From: DATBJG01 sp963790545
GTDB lineage: Bacteria; Acidobacteriota; Vicinamibacteria; Vicinamibacterales; JAMQPK01
NCBI GenBank assembly: GCA_963790545.1
Contig: CAWBPA010000021.1
Location: 62,001 to 126,000, forward strand
Direction of reading: 5' to 3'
DNA: 64,000 nt
A program made the position numbers and the translations under genes. Of this stretch, positions 54,642-64,000 are shown one piece after another. Position 1 is the stretch's first letter; each line of letters opens with the position of its first letter. Below the pieces are notes generated by a model, which worked only from the letters and a program-made list of their open reading frames with translations, made no database searches and had not been told where the DNA came from.

Positions 54642-55535
54642 GTGTCAAAACTGAGTGAACGGATAATCAAAGAGTTCGGTCGGCTGGCCGGCAGTCCCGA
54701 CGAGGATCTGGCGAGTCCGGCGTTGTTGATTCCGCTGCTCGAGTTCCCGCAGCTCAACGCCGCTCCGTACCTGGCCAGGCTCGACGCGATGGGGCTCGAG
54801 GTGAAGGCACGGCTGGCGACTCGAGGACTCGACCCTCAGGAGGCGAGCGCCTTCGAGCTCGTCGACCAGCTGAACAGCTATTTGTTCGAAGAACAGAAAT
54901 TTACAGGCAACCGCGAGCGTTACGAAGATCCACGCAACAGTTTCCTGAACCAGGTGCTGGAACGCCGAACCGGTATTCCGATCACCCTTGCGCTCGTCTA
55001 TCTGGAGGTCGCCAGAAGAAGTGGCGTGCGCGTGGTCGGCGTGAACTTTCCTGGACACTTTCTCGTGCGCATTCCGGCTGGACGGGCTGCCCACAGCCTC
55101 GCGGAAGATCTCATCATCGATCCGTTCCACGGCGGTGCGTTGCTCTCGGAGCCCGATTGCCGCCGCCTTCTCAGGAAACACGTGGGCGAGGACGCCGCGT
55201 TCGATCCCGAGCTGTTGGCGGCGGCCAGCAAACCCCAGATTCTCTCTCGTATGCTGCTGAACCTGAAACGCATCTACGTCCGGATGCGATCGTTTCCTCA
55301 GGCTCGAGACGTGACCGAGTTGCTCCTGGCCGTCGATCCATCGGCCTTGACGGAACTACGCGATCGCGGGCTGCTCGCCTATCATCTCAACGACTTTTCA
55401 GCCGCACTCCGTGACCTGTCGCATTACCTGCAGCTCACCCCCAGCGAGCCTGCCGACAGCGAGACGGCCACCGATCACGACCAGATCTGGGAGCACGTCA
55501 AGACGCTCCGTCGCCGTGTCGCCAGTTTTAACTAG
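54642..55535 (+). CDS. SirB1-like transglutaminase-fold/TPR protein
   Basis: 297 residues. The first part matches the SirB1 family: ALLIPLLEFPQLNAAPYLARLD, QKFTGNRERYEDPRNSFLNQ and RRTGIPITLALVYLEVARRS, with GVNFPGHFLVRI. The C-terminal half has TPR-like helices (MLLNLKRIYVRMRSFPQA). No catalytic triad is obvious, and function is unknown in most bacteria. GTG start at 54642, six bases after the HAD stop, so co-transcribed. Confidence 0.9.
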   Translation: MSKLSERIIKEFGRLAGSPDEDLASPALLIPLLEFPQLNAAPYLARLDAMGLEVKARLATRGLDPQEASAFELVDQLNSYLFEEQKFTGNRERYEDPRNSFLNQVLERRTGIPITLALVYLEVARRSGVRVVGVNFPGHFLVRIPAGRAAHSLAEDLIIDPFHGGALLSEPDCRRLLRKHVGEDAAFDPELLAAASKPQILSRMLLNLKRIYVRMRSFPQARDVTELLLAVDPSALTELRDRGLLAYHLNDFSAALRDLSHYLQLTPSEPADSETATDHDQIWEHVKTLRRRVASFN

Positions 55536-55542
55536 GCTTCTG

Positions 55543-56031
55543 ATGAACAACGCGACGAGGGGCGACATCGAAGCCCTCATGCGACAGGCCGTTGCAGCGG
55601 CGCGCCGGGGCATCCAGCAGGGACAGAGCCCGTTCGGCTGTGCCATCAGCCTCGATGGCACCGTCATCGCCGTCGAGCACAATCGGGTGTTTGCGTCGAC
55701 CGATATTACTGCCCACGCGGAGATCACCGCCATCCGCGAAGCCTGCTCGAAGGTGAGTCGCATTCATCTGCTGGGTGCCATCGTCGCGAGCACGTGCGAG
55801 CCCTGTCCCATGTGCATGGCGGCGCTCCACTGGGCCCGCGTGGCCCGTGTGTATTACGGCGCCACGATCGATGACGCGACGGCGGTGGGGTTCAACGAGC
55901 TGAAGGTCCCCGCAGCCGAGCTGCTCCGGGTGGGTGGAAGCTCGCTGGAGATTGTTGGGGGCATTCTTCCCGACGAGTGTCGGACGCTTTTCGCAGAGTG
56001 GCGTTCGTCGCCGTTCTATCAACCCTACTGA
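55543..56031 (+). CDS. Nucleoside deaminase, CDA superfamily
   Basis: 162 residues with zinc and proton-shuttle motif TAHAEITAI and the second zinc motif CEPCPMCMAAL. It resembles guanine deaminase and tRNA adenosine deaminase families, with QSPFGCAISLDGTVIAVEHN at the N-terminus fitting guanine deaminase-like members. Substrate not certain. ATG at 55543, eight bases after the SirB1-like stop. Confidence 0.9.
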   Translation: MNNATRGDIEALMRQAVAAARRGIQQGQSPFGCAISLDGTVIAVEHNRVFASTDITAHAEITAIREACSKVSRIHLLGAIVASTCEPCPMCMAALHWARVARVYYGATIDDATAVGFNELKVPAAELLRVGGSSLEIVGGILPDECRTLFAEWRSSPFYQPY

Positions 56032-56047
56032 GACGCTGATCGCTTTA

Positions 56048-56190
56048 GATCACGGGACGCAGATCCTCGCGGATCCCTCTCCGGATCACGGGACGCGGAT
56101 TGGCGCGGATCACCCTCGGGATTACGGGACGCCGATCGACGCGGATCTCTTGATCACGTATCACGGGACGCAGATCCCTGTGGACGTGCG
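56048..56190. repeat. 36-bp tandem repeat of GATCACGGGACGC type, four copies
   Basis: Four units start at 56048, 56084, 56120 and 56159 (spacings 36, 36 and 39). Each begins GATCACGGGACGCAGATC or a close variant and ends in a GCGGATC-like part. The unit length is a multiple of three, so the deaminase downstream frame reads as DHGTRIGAD-like repeats, but no start codon or coding sign accompanies it. It lies between convergent genes. Confidence 0.75.
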
Positions 56191-56238
56191 AGCAAACACC
56201 CATACCGGCTGAGCTCATCTCCGTCTCGTGCTGCGCCC

Positions 56239-57633
56239 TTAGGCGGGCACCGCCACCTCCGCAATCTCCTGATACAAGTACGCAGACGCAATGATCCCGT
56301 TGTGGAAATTCTCGAGATCGAGTTTCTCGTTTGGCGCGTGAGCATTCTCGTCCGGCAAGCCGACCCCAAAGAGAACACTTGGCAGCCCAAGTTCCTCCTG
56401 GAACGTCGACACGACAGGAATCGACCCGCCTTCGCGGTTGAAAACGGGCGCTTTGCCGAACCCACGTTCGATGGCGCGACCGGCCGCGCGGACAAACGCA
56501 TTGTCGAACGCGGCCATCCACGGCTTGCCGCCATGCATGCGCGTCACGGTCAACTCGACCGTCTTGGGCGTGATCTTGCGAACGTACGCCTCAAAGAGGC
56601 CCGCAATCGTGTCGGGATCCTGATCGGGCACCAGCCGCATGCTCACCTTTGCCATGGCGGTGGCTGGAATGACGGTCTTGGCGCCTTCGCCGGTGAATCC
56701 CGCGAGCAGACCGTTGACCTCGAACGTCGGCCGACCCCACACTCGCTCGAACACGCCGAAGCCTTTTTCACCCGTGAGGCGCGGCGCTCCAATTTCCTTC
56801 CGGTACTTCGTCTCGTTGAACGGCAGCTTCTTCCACTCTGCGCGCTCCTCTTCGGACAGCGGCCGGACCGCGTCGTAAAAGCCGGGAATCTTGATGCGAC
56901 TGCTCCGATCTTTCATCTGGGACAGCACTTGCGCGAGCACAAAGGCGGGATTGGCAACCGCCCCACCAAACGAACCCGAATGCAAATCGGTCTTGGTGCC
57001 GCGCAAGTCGATCTGACAGTAGACGAGGCCTCGCAGCCCATAGCAGATGGACGGAATACCGCGCTCGAGCATGGGCGAATCGGAGATGACGACGACATCC
57101 GCCGACAGGTCGCGCTTGTGACTCCGGATGAAGTCGTCAAGGTGCGCTGAACCGACCTCTTCCTCGCCTTCGAGCATGAACTTCATGTTCAGCGGCAGTC
57201 GGCCGTGTTTCTTCAAATGCGCTTCGACCGCCTTGAAGTGCATGAAGATCTGCCCTTTGTCGTCCGCTGCGCCACGCGCGTAGATCTCACCGTCCCGAAC
57301 GGTCGCCTCGAATGGTGGCGTTTCCCAGAGGTCGACGGGATCCACGGGCTGCACGTCGTAGTGGCCGTAGAAGAGAATGGTCGGGGCGCCCGGCGCACCG
57401 AGCCAATCCCCGTAGACCACCGGATTGCCGGGCGTTTCGATCAGCTTGACGTTCTGCAGGCCAACCCGTCGCAGTTCGTCGGCCGTCCACTCCGCGCATC
57501 GCCGCACGTCATTGGCGTGCTGAGGCAGCGCACTGATGCTGGGAATGGCCAGGTAATCCTTCAGCTCCGTCAGGTACCGATCGCGGTTGACGTTGATGAA
57601 ATCGACGACGTCGTTCAGACCGTTGTTGCTCAT
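56239..57633 (-). CDS. M20/M25/M40 family dipeptidase
   Basis: Zinc metallopeptidase of 464 residues. The first metal histidine is in FYGHYDVQPVD, followed by YARGAADDKGQ, EGEEEVGSAHL, TDLHSGSFGG and the dimerisation domain. The last metal histidine is in PDENAHAPNEKL. It is most like cytosolic dipeptidases such as CNDP/DUG1. The start ATG at 57633 is preferred over a TTG at 57645 four codons upstream. The substrate is probably dipeptides. Confidence 0.92.
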   Translation of the reverse strand: MSNNGLNDVVDFINVNRDRYLTELKDYLAIPSISALPQHANDVRRCAEWTADELRRVGLQNVKLIETPGNPVVYGDWLGAPGAPTILFYGHYDVQPVDPVDLWETPPFEATVRDGEIYARGAADDKGQIFMHFKAVEAHLKKHGRLPLNMKFMLEGEEEVGSAHLDDFIRSHKRDLSADVVVISDSPMLERGIPSICYGLRGLVYCQIDLRGTKTDLHSGSFGGAVANPAFVLAQVLSQMKDRSSRIKIPGFYDAVRPLSEEERAEWKKLPFNETKYRKEIGAPRLTGEKGFGVFERVWGRPTFEVNGLLAGFTGEGAKTVIPATAMAKVSMRLVPDQDPDTIAGLFEAYVRKITPKTVELTVTRMHGGKPWMAAFDNAFVRAAGRAIERGFGKAPVFNREGGSIPVVSTFQEELGLPSVLFGVGLPDENAHAPNEKLDLENFHNGIIASAYLYQEIAEVAVPA

Positions 57634-57678
57634 GGCGTTCTCCAACGGCGGACTGTTCTGGTTCCGCCTGGCAAGCGT

Positions 57679-58516
57679 CTATGGTTTCTCGATGGGCAAG
57701 TCTTCCCGGTCGCCCCATTCTTTCCAGGAACCCAGGTAGTTCCTCACACGTGGATAACCGAGCAGGCGCAGTGCCAGGTAGGTGTGCGCCGCGCGATATC
57801 CTCCATGACAGTATGTGATCACTTCCCGGTCCGGTGTCACCCCGGCACTCACGTACATGTCGCGCAGTTCGCCCGCAGGCTTGAAGCTGCCATCGGGGCC
57901 GAGGTTTCTGGTCCATTCGATGTGAACCGCGCCGGGAATGGCGCCGCCTCGCTTTGCCCGGACGGTCGTCCCGCAGTATTCACCGTCGCTTCGAGTATCG
58001 ACGATGACCGCCTCCGAGTGACCGAGCCGGTCGAGCACGTCGCGCCAGGTGGCCAGACGATCGCCATCGCGAATGCCGGTCCAGTCACGATTCGTTGGAG
58101 GCGCCGCCTCGGTGCTGACAGGAAGGCCGGCCGCCTGCCAGGCCGCGTAACCACCGTCGAGCACGCGTACCTTCTGATGCCCGAAGTACTCGAGGAACCA
58201 GAACGCGCGTGCCGCCCGCATGCCGGAGTTCGGTTTCATAGACCACGACAGACACGTCGGACGTGACACCACGACTGCCAAGCAGATGCTCGATGATCCA
58301 GACAAACGCACGCGTGGGCGCAGGGTCGGTGTCAATCAGGCTGATCCCGAAGAGGTCGAGATGCACGGCGCCCGGGAGATGGCCCGCGGCGAACGCTTCG
58401 GCCGGACGCAGATCCAGCAACAGGATTGCGCCGTTGGATCTCAACTCCGCCGCGAGCTGCTCGGGGCTCACCAGCAGTTCGGGGTGCGTGTAACCCTTAT
58501 CGGGCGCGCCATTCAT
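57679..58516 (-). CDS. Sulfurtransferase, two-domain rhodanese SseA-like (one frameshift)
   Basis: Two rhodanese domains. The first has LLLDLRPAEAFAAGHLPGAV and the second IVDTRSDGEYCGTTV and the active cysteine in VITYCHGGYRAA. The loop CHGGYRA has the cysteine in place but differs from thiosulfate-type CRKGVTA, so the sulfur donor is uncertain. The frame breaks near 58230 after SVVVYE. Repaired length about 278 residues. It overlaps the metallo-hydrolase stop by 20 bases. Confidence 0.87.
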
Positions 58517-59294
58517 CGTTGTCTCGAGTCACCGCATCCTCATCCTGCAGCTTGATGAGATGAGCCAGCACGCTCTCACGAGCGGCAGCCGTCAGCGCGT
58601 CGGCCAGCCCATCATAAACATTGTCGACGATTGATTCGAGCGTGGAATGTCCGGCGCGCACCGATGCGAGAATCTGCGCTTCTCGCGCCTGCCTGTGCTT
58701 GAGATAACGCTCGACGACCGCCCGAGGATTGTCGATGGCTGGTCCATGGGCCGGCAGGAGTCGGACAGGGTCGAGCGCCACGATTCGTCTCAATGACGAG
58801 AGATACGCTTTGAGACTTCCCCCGTGCGAGGCAGGAATCACCACCGTGCCAGGGTCCGTTACCAGGTCTCCGGCAAAAACCGTCCGGCTGTCGGGATCCC
58901 AAAGAGCCACATGGTCCGGAGCGTGGCCGGGAGTGTGGATCGCCTCCAACACCGCATCGCCTGCTGGAACCTGATCGCCGTCGGCGAGCTTGTGCCACGC
59001 GACCCGGAACCCGGCGTCACGTTCGGGCCAGGGCATTTTGAAGAATCGCGCGCTAGGCCAGCGTGCCGCAATCGCTTCTGCGCCGGACGCGTGGTCGGAA
59101 TGACCGTGCGTCACGACAACCGCGGACAGCTCGGCACGGTGGCTCGTCAGTGCCCGCGACAGTTCCTCGAGATGGCGCTCTTCGCCCGTGCCGGCATCGA
59201 TCAGCAGCGCCTTTGGACCACCGACGAGATAGGTGTTATTGCCGGCACCGGTATACGGTCCCGGATTGTGTGCATGAACCAGGGTGACGAGCAC
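58497..59294 (-). CDS. MBL-fold metallo-hydrolase
   Basis: 265 residues. Metal-site motif THGHSDHASGAEAI, later histidines in HTPGHAPDHVAL and AGDLVTDPGTV. The C-terminal winged-helix-like tail (ILASVRAGHSTLESIVDNVY) matches the LACTB2-like group. LACTB2 in mitochondria is an endoribonuclease, and the role in bacteria is unknown. GTG start at 59294, which follows the beta-barrel gene's stop by three bases. Confidence 0.88.
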   Translation of the reverse strand: MLVTLVHAHNPGPYTGAGNNTYLVGGPKALLIDAGTGEERHLEELSRALTSHRAELSAVVVTHGHSDHASGAEAIAARWPSARFFKMPWPERDAGFRVAWHKLADGDQVPAGDAVLEAIHTPGHAPDHVALWDPDSRTVFAGDLVTDPGTVVIPASHGGSLKAYLSSLRRIVALDPVRLLPAHGPAIDNPRAVVERYLKHRQAREAQILASVRAGHSTLESIVDNVYDGLADALTAAARESVLAHLIKLQDEDAVTRDNDEWRAR

Positions 59295-59297
59295 AGC

Positions 59298-60535
59298 TCA
59301 AAAACTGTATCGCAGGCCGAGGGCGATGTGCGAGTTCCGATCATACTGGCCGAGAAAGTCGGTATTCTTCCCCATGATCAGCGTTCCAGACACCGTACCG
59401 CGCCAGTGCGCGCGCCAGGCTTGCGAGTACTCCACGCGCACCCAGGTGCCATCACCGTTGTCACGCTGCGCTCCGTCGAATGCGATGCTCCGATTCGGGA
59501 TCGATCGTGTAGGCCGCACGACCGACGAACGCATGCGTCAGTCCGCGATCGGGCGCAAACGAAAGCGACGTTCGTCGCTCGGTAATGGCTTCGCCAGCAT
59601 AGCCTCCGACCAGGACCCACTCCCCCGTCTGACGTTCGACCTGAACGACGTACAGCACGTATTCGTCGGTTCGCTGGTCGGCATTCTCGAAATACCCGGC
59701 TTCCCCCTTGACGGTCAGCCACCGCAGCGGGATCACGACGTCACCGCCATACATCCGCATGGCCGGATAGACGCGAACCAGCTCCACCTGAACAGGATCG
59801 ACACGAATCTCAGGCACGACGGTCGGTAGATGATTGAAACCGTCGTAAATCGAAAGTGAGAACTCGTAGCGATCGGTCACGATGCTCCAGCGGGCGCCGA
59901 GCTGAGAGCCTGCGGGAAACTCCGCCGCGCCTGACGTCACCGACGGCAGATCTGGAACCTCCGGCACCGGAAACCATCGTCCTCCGGGCAGGGGCACTCG
60001 GCTGGGCGTGAACCAGGGGATCCAGATCAGATCGAACGTGTGAGCGGGACGCCTCATACACGAGACGCGCGCCTGTGACGGCCAGAAACTCGTCGTTGGT
60101 GACCTCGAGGAAATCACGCGGGGCAAAGCGATCGGTCGGAACGAGGATGTCGGTTTTGCCCCAACGTATGAACTGTTTGCCGAGGTCCAGATTGAGGCCG
60201 CCGCGATTGATGTTGGCACTCAGCCTACGGATCGAAACCGTTGGCCGCAGAACGCCGCGGTCGCGGAAGTCTGGCTGCAGCTCCCCGTCGGTCTGATCCC
60301 AGGAATCAGTACGCAGGTCGATGCCGCCGAAGGCACGAAGCCACGGTGCAACCCGAAGTGTTGGCTCGTATCGGAACAGCCCTTCGACGAGTACCTGTCT
60401 GTCGTCGCCGATCGCCTCCTGAGGGTAGAGAACGCTGCGGGCCTGAATAAAGCCGCGGTGAGAGACGACCTGCGCAAGAACTGTCGAATGAGCCAGCAGC
60501 AGCGCGGCAGCGATCCAGGACGCGCGGACAATCAC
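59298..60535 (-). CDS. Outer-membrane beta-barrel protein (two frameshifts)
   Basis: The signal peptide is MIVRASWIAAALLLAHSTVLA. The mature sequence has alternating strands such as GFIQARSVLYPQEA and GKQFIRWGKTD, and the last strand ends NSHIALGLRYSF with a terminal phenylalanine, the hallmark of Bam-dependent barrels. The frame breaks near 60053 and near 59488, and other frames continue the pattern (AHTFDLIWIPWF; FDGAQRDNGDGTWVRVEY). About 412 residues. It may be the outer-membrane exit of the ABC/LolA-like cluster upstream. Family not sure, perhaps DUF1302-like. Confidence 0.82.
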
Positions 60536-61320
60536 GATTCGCGCCGCAGGGCCTGCAGCGTGAAGTTGTTTTCTTCCAGCGTCACGTTGTACTGCAGCTT
60601 GTCCAGCCGCAGAACCGTTCGGCTTTTTCGACGAAGGTCCGTCATTTCCAGATGGCGGGCCGTCCAGATTCCCTGTACCTGTTCGAAATCGCCGTAGACA
60701 AGCCGCCGTGCGACATCATTCTTGATCCAGCTGTCGATCCGCACCACGGCGTAGGTGTCCTTCCGAATCCAGATGTCCGCCTTGGTGTATTGCGACACTT
60801 TGCCCTGGCGCGGCTTCGATTCCAGCCTCCAGCACACCACGCCGTCGATGGTGTCGTTCCCCACAAGACGATAATCGTACTGGTTGATGTCGCGCTCTTC
60901 GAGATCTTCAAAGCTGAAATCTGTCCCGAAAAACCTGGTCGATCGATCCTGAAGCGCGATGCGACGCTCGCGCTGGAGTGCGGGTGTCCACATCCACTGG
61001 TCGGACGACCGCTCGGGATGGTTCACGATGAGCAGCGCCACCCCTTTGACTTCCGCGGGCGCCACGAACCTGAGGACCGCTTTGCTGTTGCCGTGCGACC
61101 CCACGCGTTCGAACGTCCACCGCTTATCGGCAACCCTGTTCGAAGCGTCGAGCACCTGCAGCGTACCTTCATACTGCTGCGACTTCGATTCGGTGCGGCG
61201 TTGGGCCTCGGCGACAATTTTCCGGGGATCTTCCTGCGCCTCCACCAAGCCGCCAAAAGACAAGACCAATGCCAGTAACGACGGCGCCCAACGGGACCGA
61301 GGGGTCTTTGGCCTATTCAT
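60532..61320 (-). CDS. Outer-membrane lipoprotein-sorting (LolA-like) protein
   Basis: A signal peptide (about residues 1-28, APSLLALVLSFGGLVEA) precedes the mature domain. It contains VLRFVAPAEVKGVALLIVNH, DQWMWTPALQRERRI and FFGTDFSFEDLEERD, typical of the outer-membrane lipoprotein-sorting protein family that accompanies ABC/MMPL exporters. It is not the canonical LolA. ATG at 61320 gives 262 residues; it overlaps the permease stop by eight bases and the next gene start by GTGA. Confidence 0.9.
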   Translation of the reverse strand: MNRPKTPRSRWAPSLLALVLSFGGLVEAQEDPRKIVAEAQRRTESKSQQYEGTLQVLDASNRVADKRWTFERVGSHGNSKAVLRFVAPAEVKGVALLIVNHPERSSDQWMWTPALQRERRIALQDRSTRFFGTDFSFEDLEERDINQYDYRLVGNDTIDGVVCWRLESKPRQGKVSQYTKADIWIRKDTYAVVRIDSWIKNDVARRLVYGDFEQVQGIWTARHLEMTDLRRKSRTVLRLDKLQYNVTLEENNFTLQALRRES

Positions 61321-63864
61321 ACTCGAGGGCCTCCACGAGCGAGCCCCGGACTGCGGACTCGGCTGGCCAAATTGCAGCGACGAACGCGGCCAGCAGGATC
61401 GTTGGAATGATCGCCAACGCAATGGTCACGGGGTATGCATACTCCAGCCGCATTCCCGAGAAATCCCGACTGGTCATTTCGAGCACGTAATACAAGTTGA
61501 CCGCACCCAGCACCAGGCCTAATGCGATTCCAATCAACCCGATCGAGACGGCCTCCATCCAGATCGTGTGTCGGACCTGCCGACGGAGGCCGCCGACGGC
61601 CTGCAACACACCAAGCTCACGACGACGATCGATGATGGAGACCGTGAGGGTATTCACAATCCCCAGCACCGCCACGAGCACGGCGACGAGAATCTGAATG
61701 TAGGTCAGCCCGAGCCACTGGTTCGTCAGATCGAGGATGTACTTCCTCACCTCCGCGTTGGTCATCACGAACAGGCGGCGGCCGCGGCCGATCGCGTCGT
61801 TAATCCGCTGGGTGACCGCCGCCTCGTGTTGCGCCTGTCGCAAGGTACACGCGGAAGAGGTTGACCGTGTCGTCGTGCCAGAACTTCTGGTAGACGGTCC
61901 GATCGACAAAAATCGATCCCTGCTGGTCGGACCAGTCCATGATCACGCCAAGGACCGGCATCTGCAGCGCACCCGTGGGAGCAGGGAGCTCCAATGTCGA
62001 CCCGGTCTGCACACTGTGCAGTCGAGCGTAGTTATCCGAAATGATGACGCCTTTGCCGGCGGCCGCATCACGGTACATGGTGCTCGGGTCGCCAGATACA
62101 GGTGGCAGATAGGCCCGTCGCCCGATGCCGTCGAGCTCGACCGCAATGAGCAGTGCCGGACGGTCGTCCATCGAGATCCTGACGCTTCGAACCTGCTGCA
62201 CGTCCACGATGCCTTCAATCCGGCGCATCTCGTCACCCAGAGATGCCGGAAACCGGGAACTGCGATCCGACAGGTTCTGGCTTCCCGCCACGAACAGGTC
62301 TGGATTCAATGCCGTATTCATCCAGTCCGTGATGGAGTCATAGCTCGAGCGCGCCATCCCTCCAATCCCAATGACCTGCGCGAGCGCGAGCATCAGTGCC
62401 GCGACCACCCCCGAGGTGCGGCGCGGTGCCTGCAGCAAGCTGTCCACGGCCAGCGCTCCCTCGACGGGTCTGATCCAACGCAAGAAGGGCCGAAACGCCC
62501 GGGCCAGCCACATCGCCGCGCTTGGCGTGAGCAGGAGCGCGGCAACGATGATGAGAATGTATCCAGCGTAGAACAGCGGCAGACTGCTCGAAGCCTGCAG
62601 GGCGACGGCACCGGCAATGAGCACGAGCGCTGCGATTCGGCGCATGCGATTTTCGCCGGCAGACAGCACCTGGTTTCTGCCTTTCTGCAGAGCGCGGACT
62701 GGATCGACGCGAGCAGCAGTGCGCGCCGGAAGCCACGCCGCCACCATGCTCGTGAGAATCCCAATTCCGGCAGCGATGGCCAGCAGGCGTGGATCGGCCG
62801 TCACCGTGTCTGTATGCTCCGCAATCCCGTAGATGCCTTCAAGGAGACTCGAGATCGAGGTGGTCATCGATCGGGCAATCACGAATCCCAGCAGAAGGCC
62901 GACGAGCGAGCCCACGATGCCAGCGACCAGGCTCTCGACGAGAAACAGCCAGCGGATCTGCGCGCGGGTCGCGCCCAGTGCCCGCAGAATCCCAATCTCC
63001 GATCGCCGCTGGGCGACGGCAATCGCAAACGAGTTGTAAATGATGAACATCCCGATGAACAGCGCAAACAGGCTCAAGATGCTCATGGCCGTGGAATAGA
63101 CATCGAGCATCGATTCGAACTGCGCACCCCGCGCGGCCGGAGGCTCGACCTGAAAACCAGAACCGAGCTGCGCCTGGAGTGCTGATTGAACCCCCTCGAC
63201 CGTGTGCCCTTCGTTGACGGCGATATCGACGCGGTCGAATCGGCGGCCGCGCTGGAACATTTGCTGCGCCGCATAGATGTCCATGACCGCAAGGTTTCCG
63301 CCAAACGCGCTGGCGAGCCCTCCGGACCGCATAATGCCCCTCACGACGAACGTCTGCTCGCCCGCCGCCGTCGTCAACGTCACCCGCCGATTGACCGACA
63401 GGCCGTTACGATCGGCAAACTCATGGGTGACCATCAGGGAATCCGGCTGCGCCAGAAACACGAGCGGATCGTCGATGATTTCTTCCTCGCCGCTTTCCAG
63501 GTCGTAGCTGCGGAGACTGCGATCGCCGGTCATGTCCACGCCAAGAATCAGCAGGTTTCCCTGACCCTGTAGATTCGTGCCCGCCACGGCCTCAATGACG
63601 GGAACCGCCACCCGCACTTGTGGCAACGCCTGAATCTGCTCGAGCACTTGCTCGTCGAATCCGGTTTCCCCGGCCATGACCTGCAGCTGCGCCGAACCCG
63701 CGATGCGATCAACGGTTCGCTCGAACGACTGGAAGACTGCCTGATTAGCCGTGTGCATGCCGACGTACACAGCAACACCCAGCACAATGCCCGCGATGGT
63801 GAGCAACGACCGTCACGAGATGCTTGCGGATGTACGGCCAGCTGATGAGGCGCAGCAGGATCAC
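61313..63864 (-). CDS. FtsX/MacB-type ABC transporter permease (two frameshifts)
   Basis: Two FtsX-type membrane units joined by periplasmic domains. The N-terminal VILLRLISWPYIRKHLVT starts at a GTG (63864) overlapping the ATPase stop. ILSLFALFIGMFIIYNSF and RRSEIGILRALGATRAQI mark the first unit, and VVAVLGIVNTLTVSI and RRRELGVLQAVGGL the last. Frame breaks are near 63806-63812 (before LTIAGIVLGVAVY) and near 61845. About 850 residues when repaired. It probably moves a lipid or lipoprotein with the ATPase. Confidence 0.88.
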
Positions 63865-64000
63865 AGCCGGCGGTCCTCCACAACCTTACCGTCGCGAAGC
63901 GTGATGCGCCGTGCGCAACTGTCGGCCACGCTCTGATCGTGCGTCACGATCAGGATCGTCGATCGCAGCCGTTCGTGCAGATCTCTGACCAGCGCCAGAA
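63861..64000 (-). CDS. ABC transporter ATPase, LolD-like (C-terminal fragment, cut by window)
   Basis: The last 45 residues of an ATP-binding protein: the H-loop in ILIVTHDQSVADSCARRITL with the signature VTHDxxxA, then the typical tail RDGKVVEDRRL. Its TGA overlaps the GTG of the permease. Walker motifs lie outside the window. By context it is the partner of the FtsX-type permease. Confidence 0.85.
   Translation of the reverse strand, partial: LALVRDLHERLRSTILIVTHDQSVADSCARRITLRDGKVVEDRRL

Noticed and set aside
56048..56190. Possible CRISPR array in the 36-bp repeat
   Set aside because: The unit itself repeats end to end; there are no distinct spacers and no cas genes.
57205..58266. 353-residue plus-strand frame opposite the M20 peptidase and rhodanese
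   Set aside because: Runs across two real genes and their gap; no domain.
61737..63185. 482-residue plus-strand frame opposite the ABC permease
   Set aside because: Shadow frame rich in R, H, D and Q; the permease motifs are on the minus strand.

Overview
The window reads as a high-GC, Gram-negative bacterial chromosome. MurE carries a DNPR motif (meso-diaminopimelate peptidoglycan), and there are outer-membrane and LolA-type genes plus a complete cell-division cluster. Gene order (mutS2-dnaG-rpoD-tRNA), a fused alpha/beta E1 dehydrogenase, many word-like intergenic repeats and the general protein style suggest Acidobacteriota, perhaps Vicinamibacteria. That placement is inference from gene content, not from a marker search.

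Layout. 0-10.4 kb: replication and housekeeping genes: mutS2 (cut by the window edge), dnaG, rpoD, a CAU tRNA with a terminator, a zinc-ribbon protein, rnhA, pgeF, acpS, a small unknown gene and a B12-binding radical SAM protein. 10.4-10.8 kb: an intergenic insert holding the relic of a four-helix-bundle (S23/IVP-type) gene between inverted word repeats. 10.8-27.4 kb, minus strand: the dcw cluster mraZ-rsmH-ftsL-ftsI-murE-murF-mraY-murD-ftsW-murG-murC-ftsQ-ftsA-ftsZ, driven from a clear sigma70 promoter followed by a three-repeat MraZ box. 27.6-37.2 kb: a YchF-like GTPase, then a glycan/exopolysaccharide cluster (four glycosyltransferases, two SDR epimerases, a DegT aminotransferase, a secreted STN-like protein, an acetyltransferase). 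37.2-41.6 kb: yqeY, murJ, a rhomboid protease, DoxX, LemA, a cupin. 41.7-45.9 kb: a fused 2-oxoacid dehydrogenase E1 and a histidine kinase/LuxR regulator pair. 46-53.3 kb: a fadN-fadA-fadE-like beta-oxidation operon with two alpha/beta hydrolases inside. 53.3-59.3 kb: small enzymes (DUF1684-like lipoprotein, HAD phosphatase, SirB1-like protein, deaminase, M20 peptidase, rhodanese, metallo-hydrolase). 59.3-64 kb: an envelope export cluster of ABC ATPase, FtsX-type permease, LolA-like protein and beta-barrel protein.

Two window-wide points matter. First, about 22 apparent frameshifts break 14 genes, including the normally essential murG and murD. None is seen before 15.9 kb and they are dense after 39.9 kb. 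Most look like one- or two-base consensus errors, so these genes are annotated as single CDSs across the breaks. Second, several intergenic spaces hold short degenerate word arrays next to or overlapping stop codons, three of them as inverted pairs and one of those enclosing the four-helix-bundle relic. This is the best candidate here for an undescribed element family.
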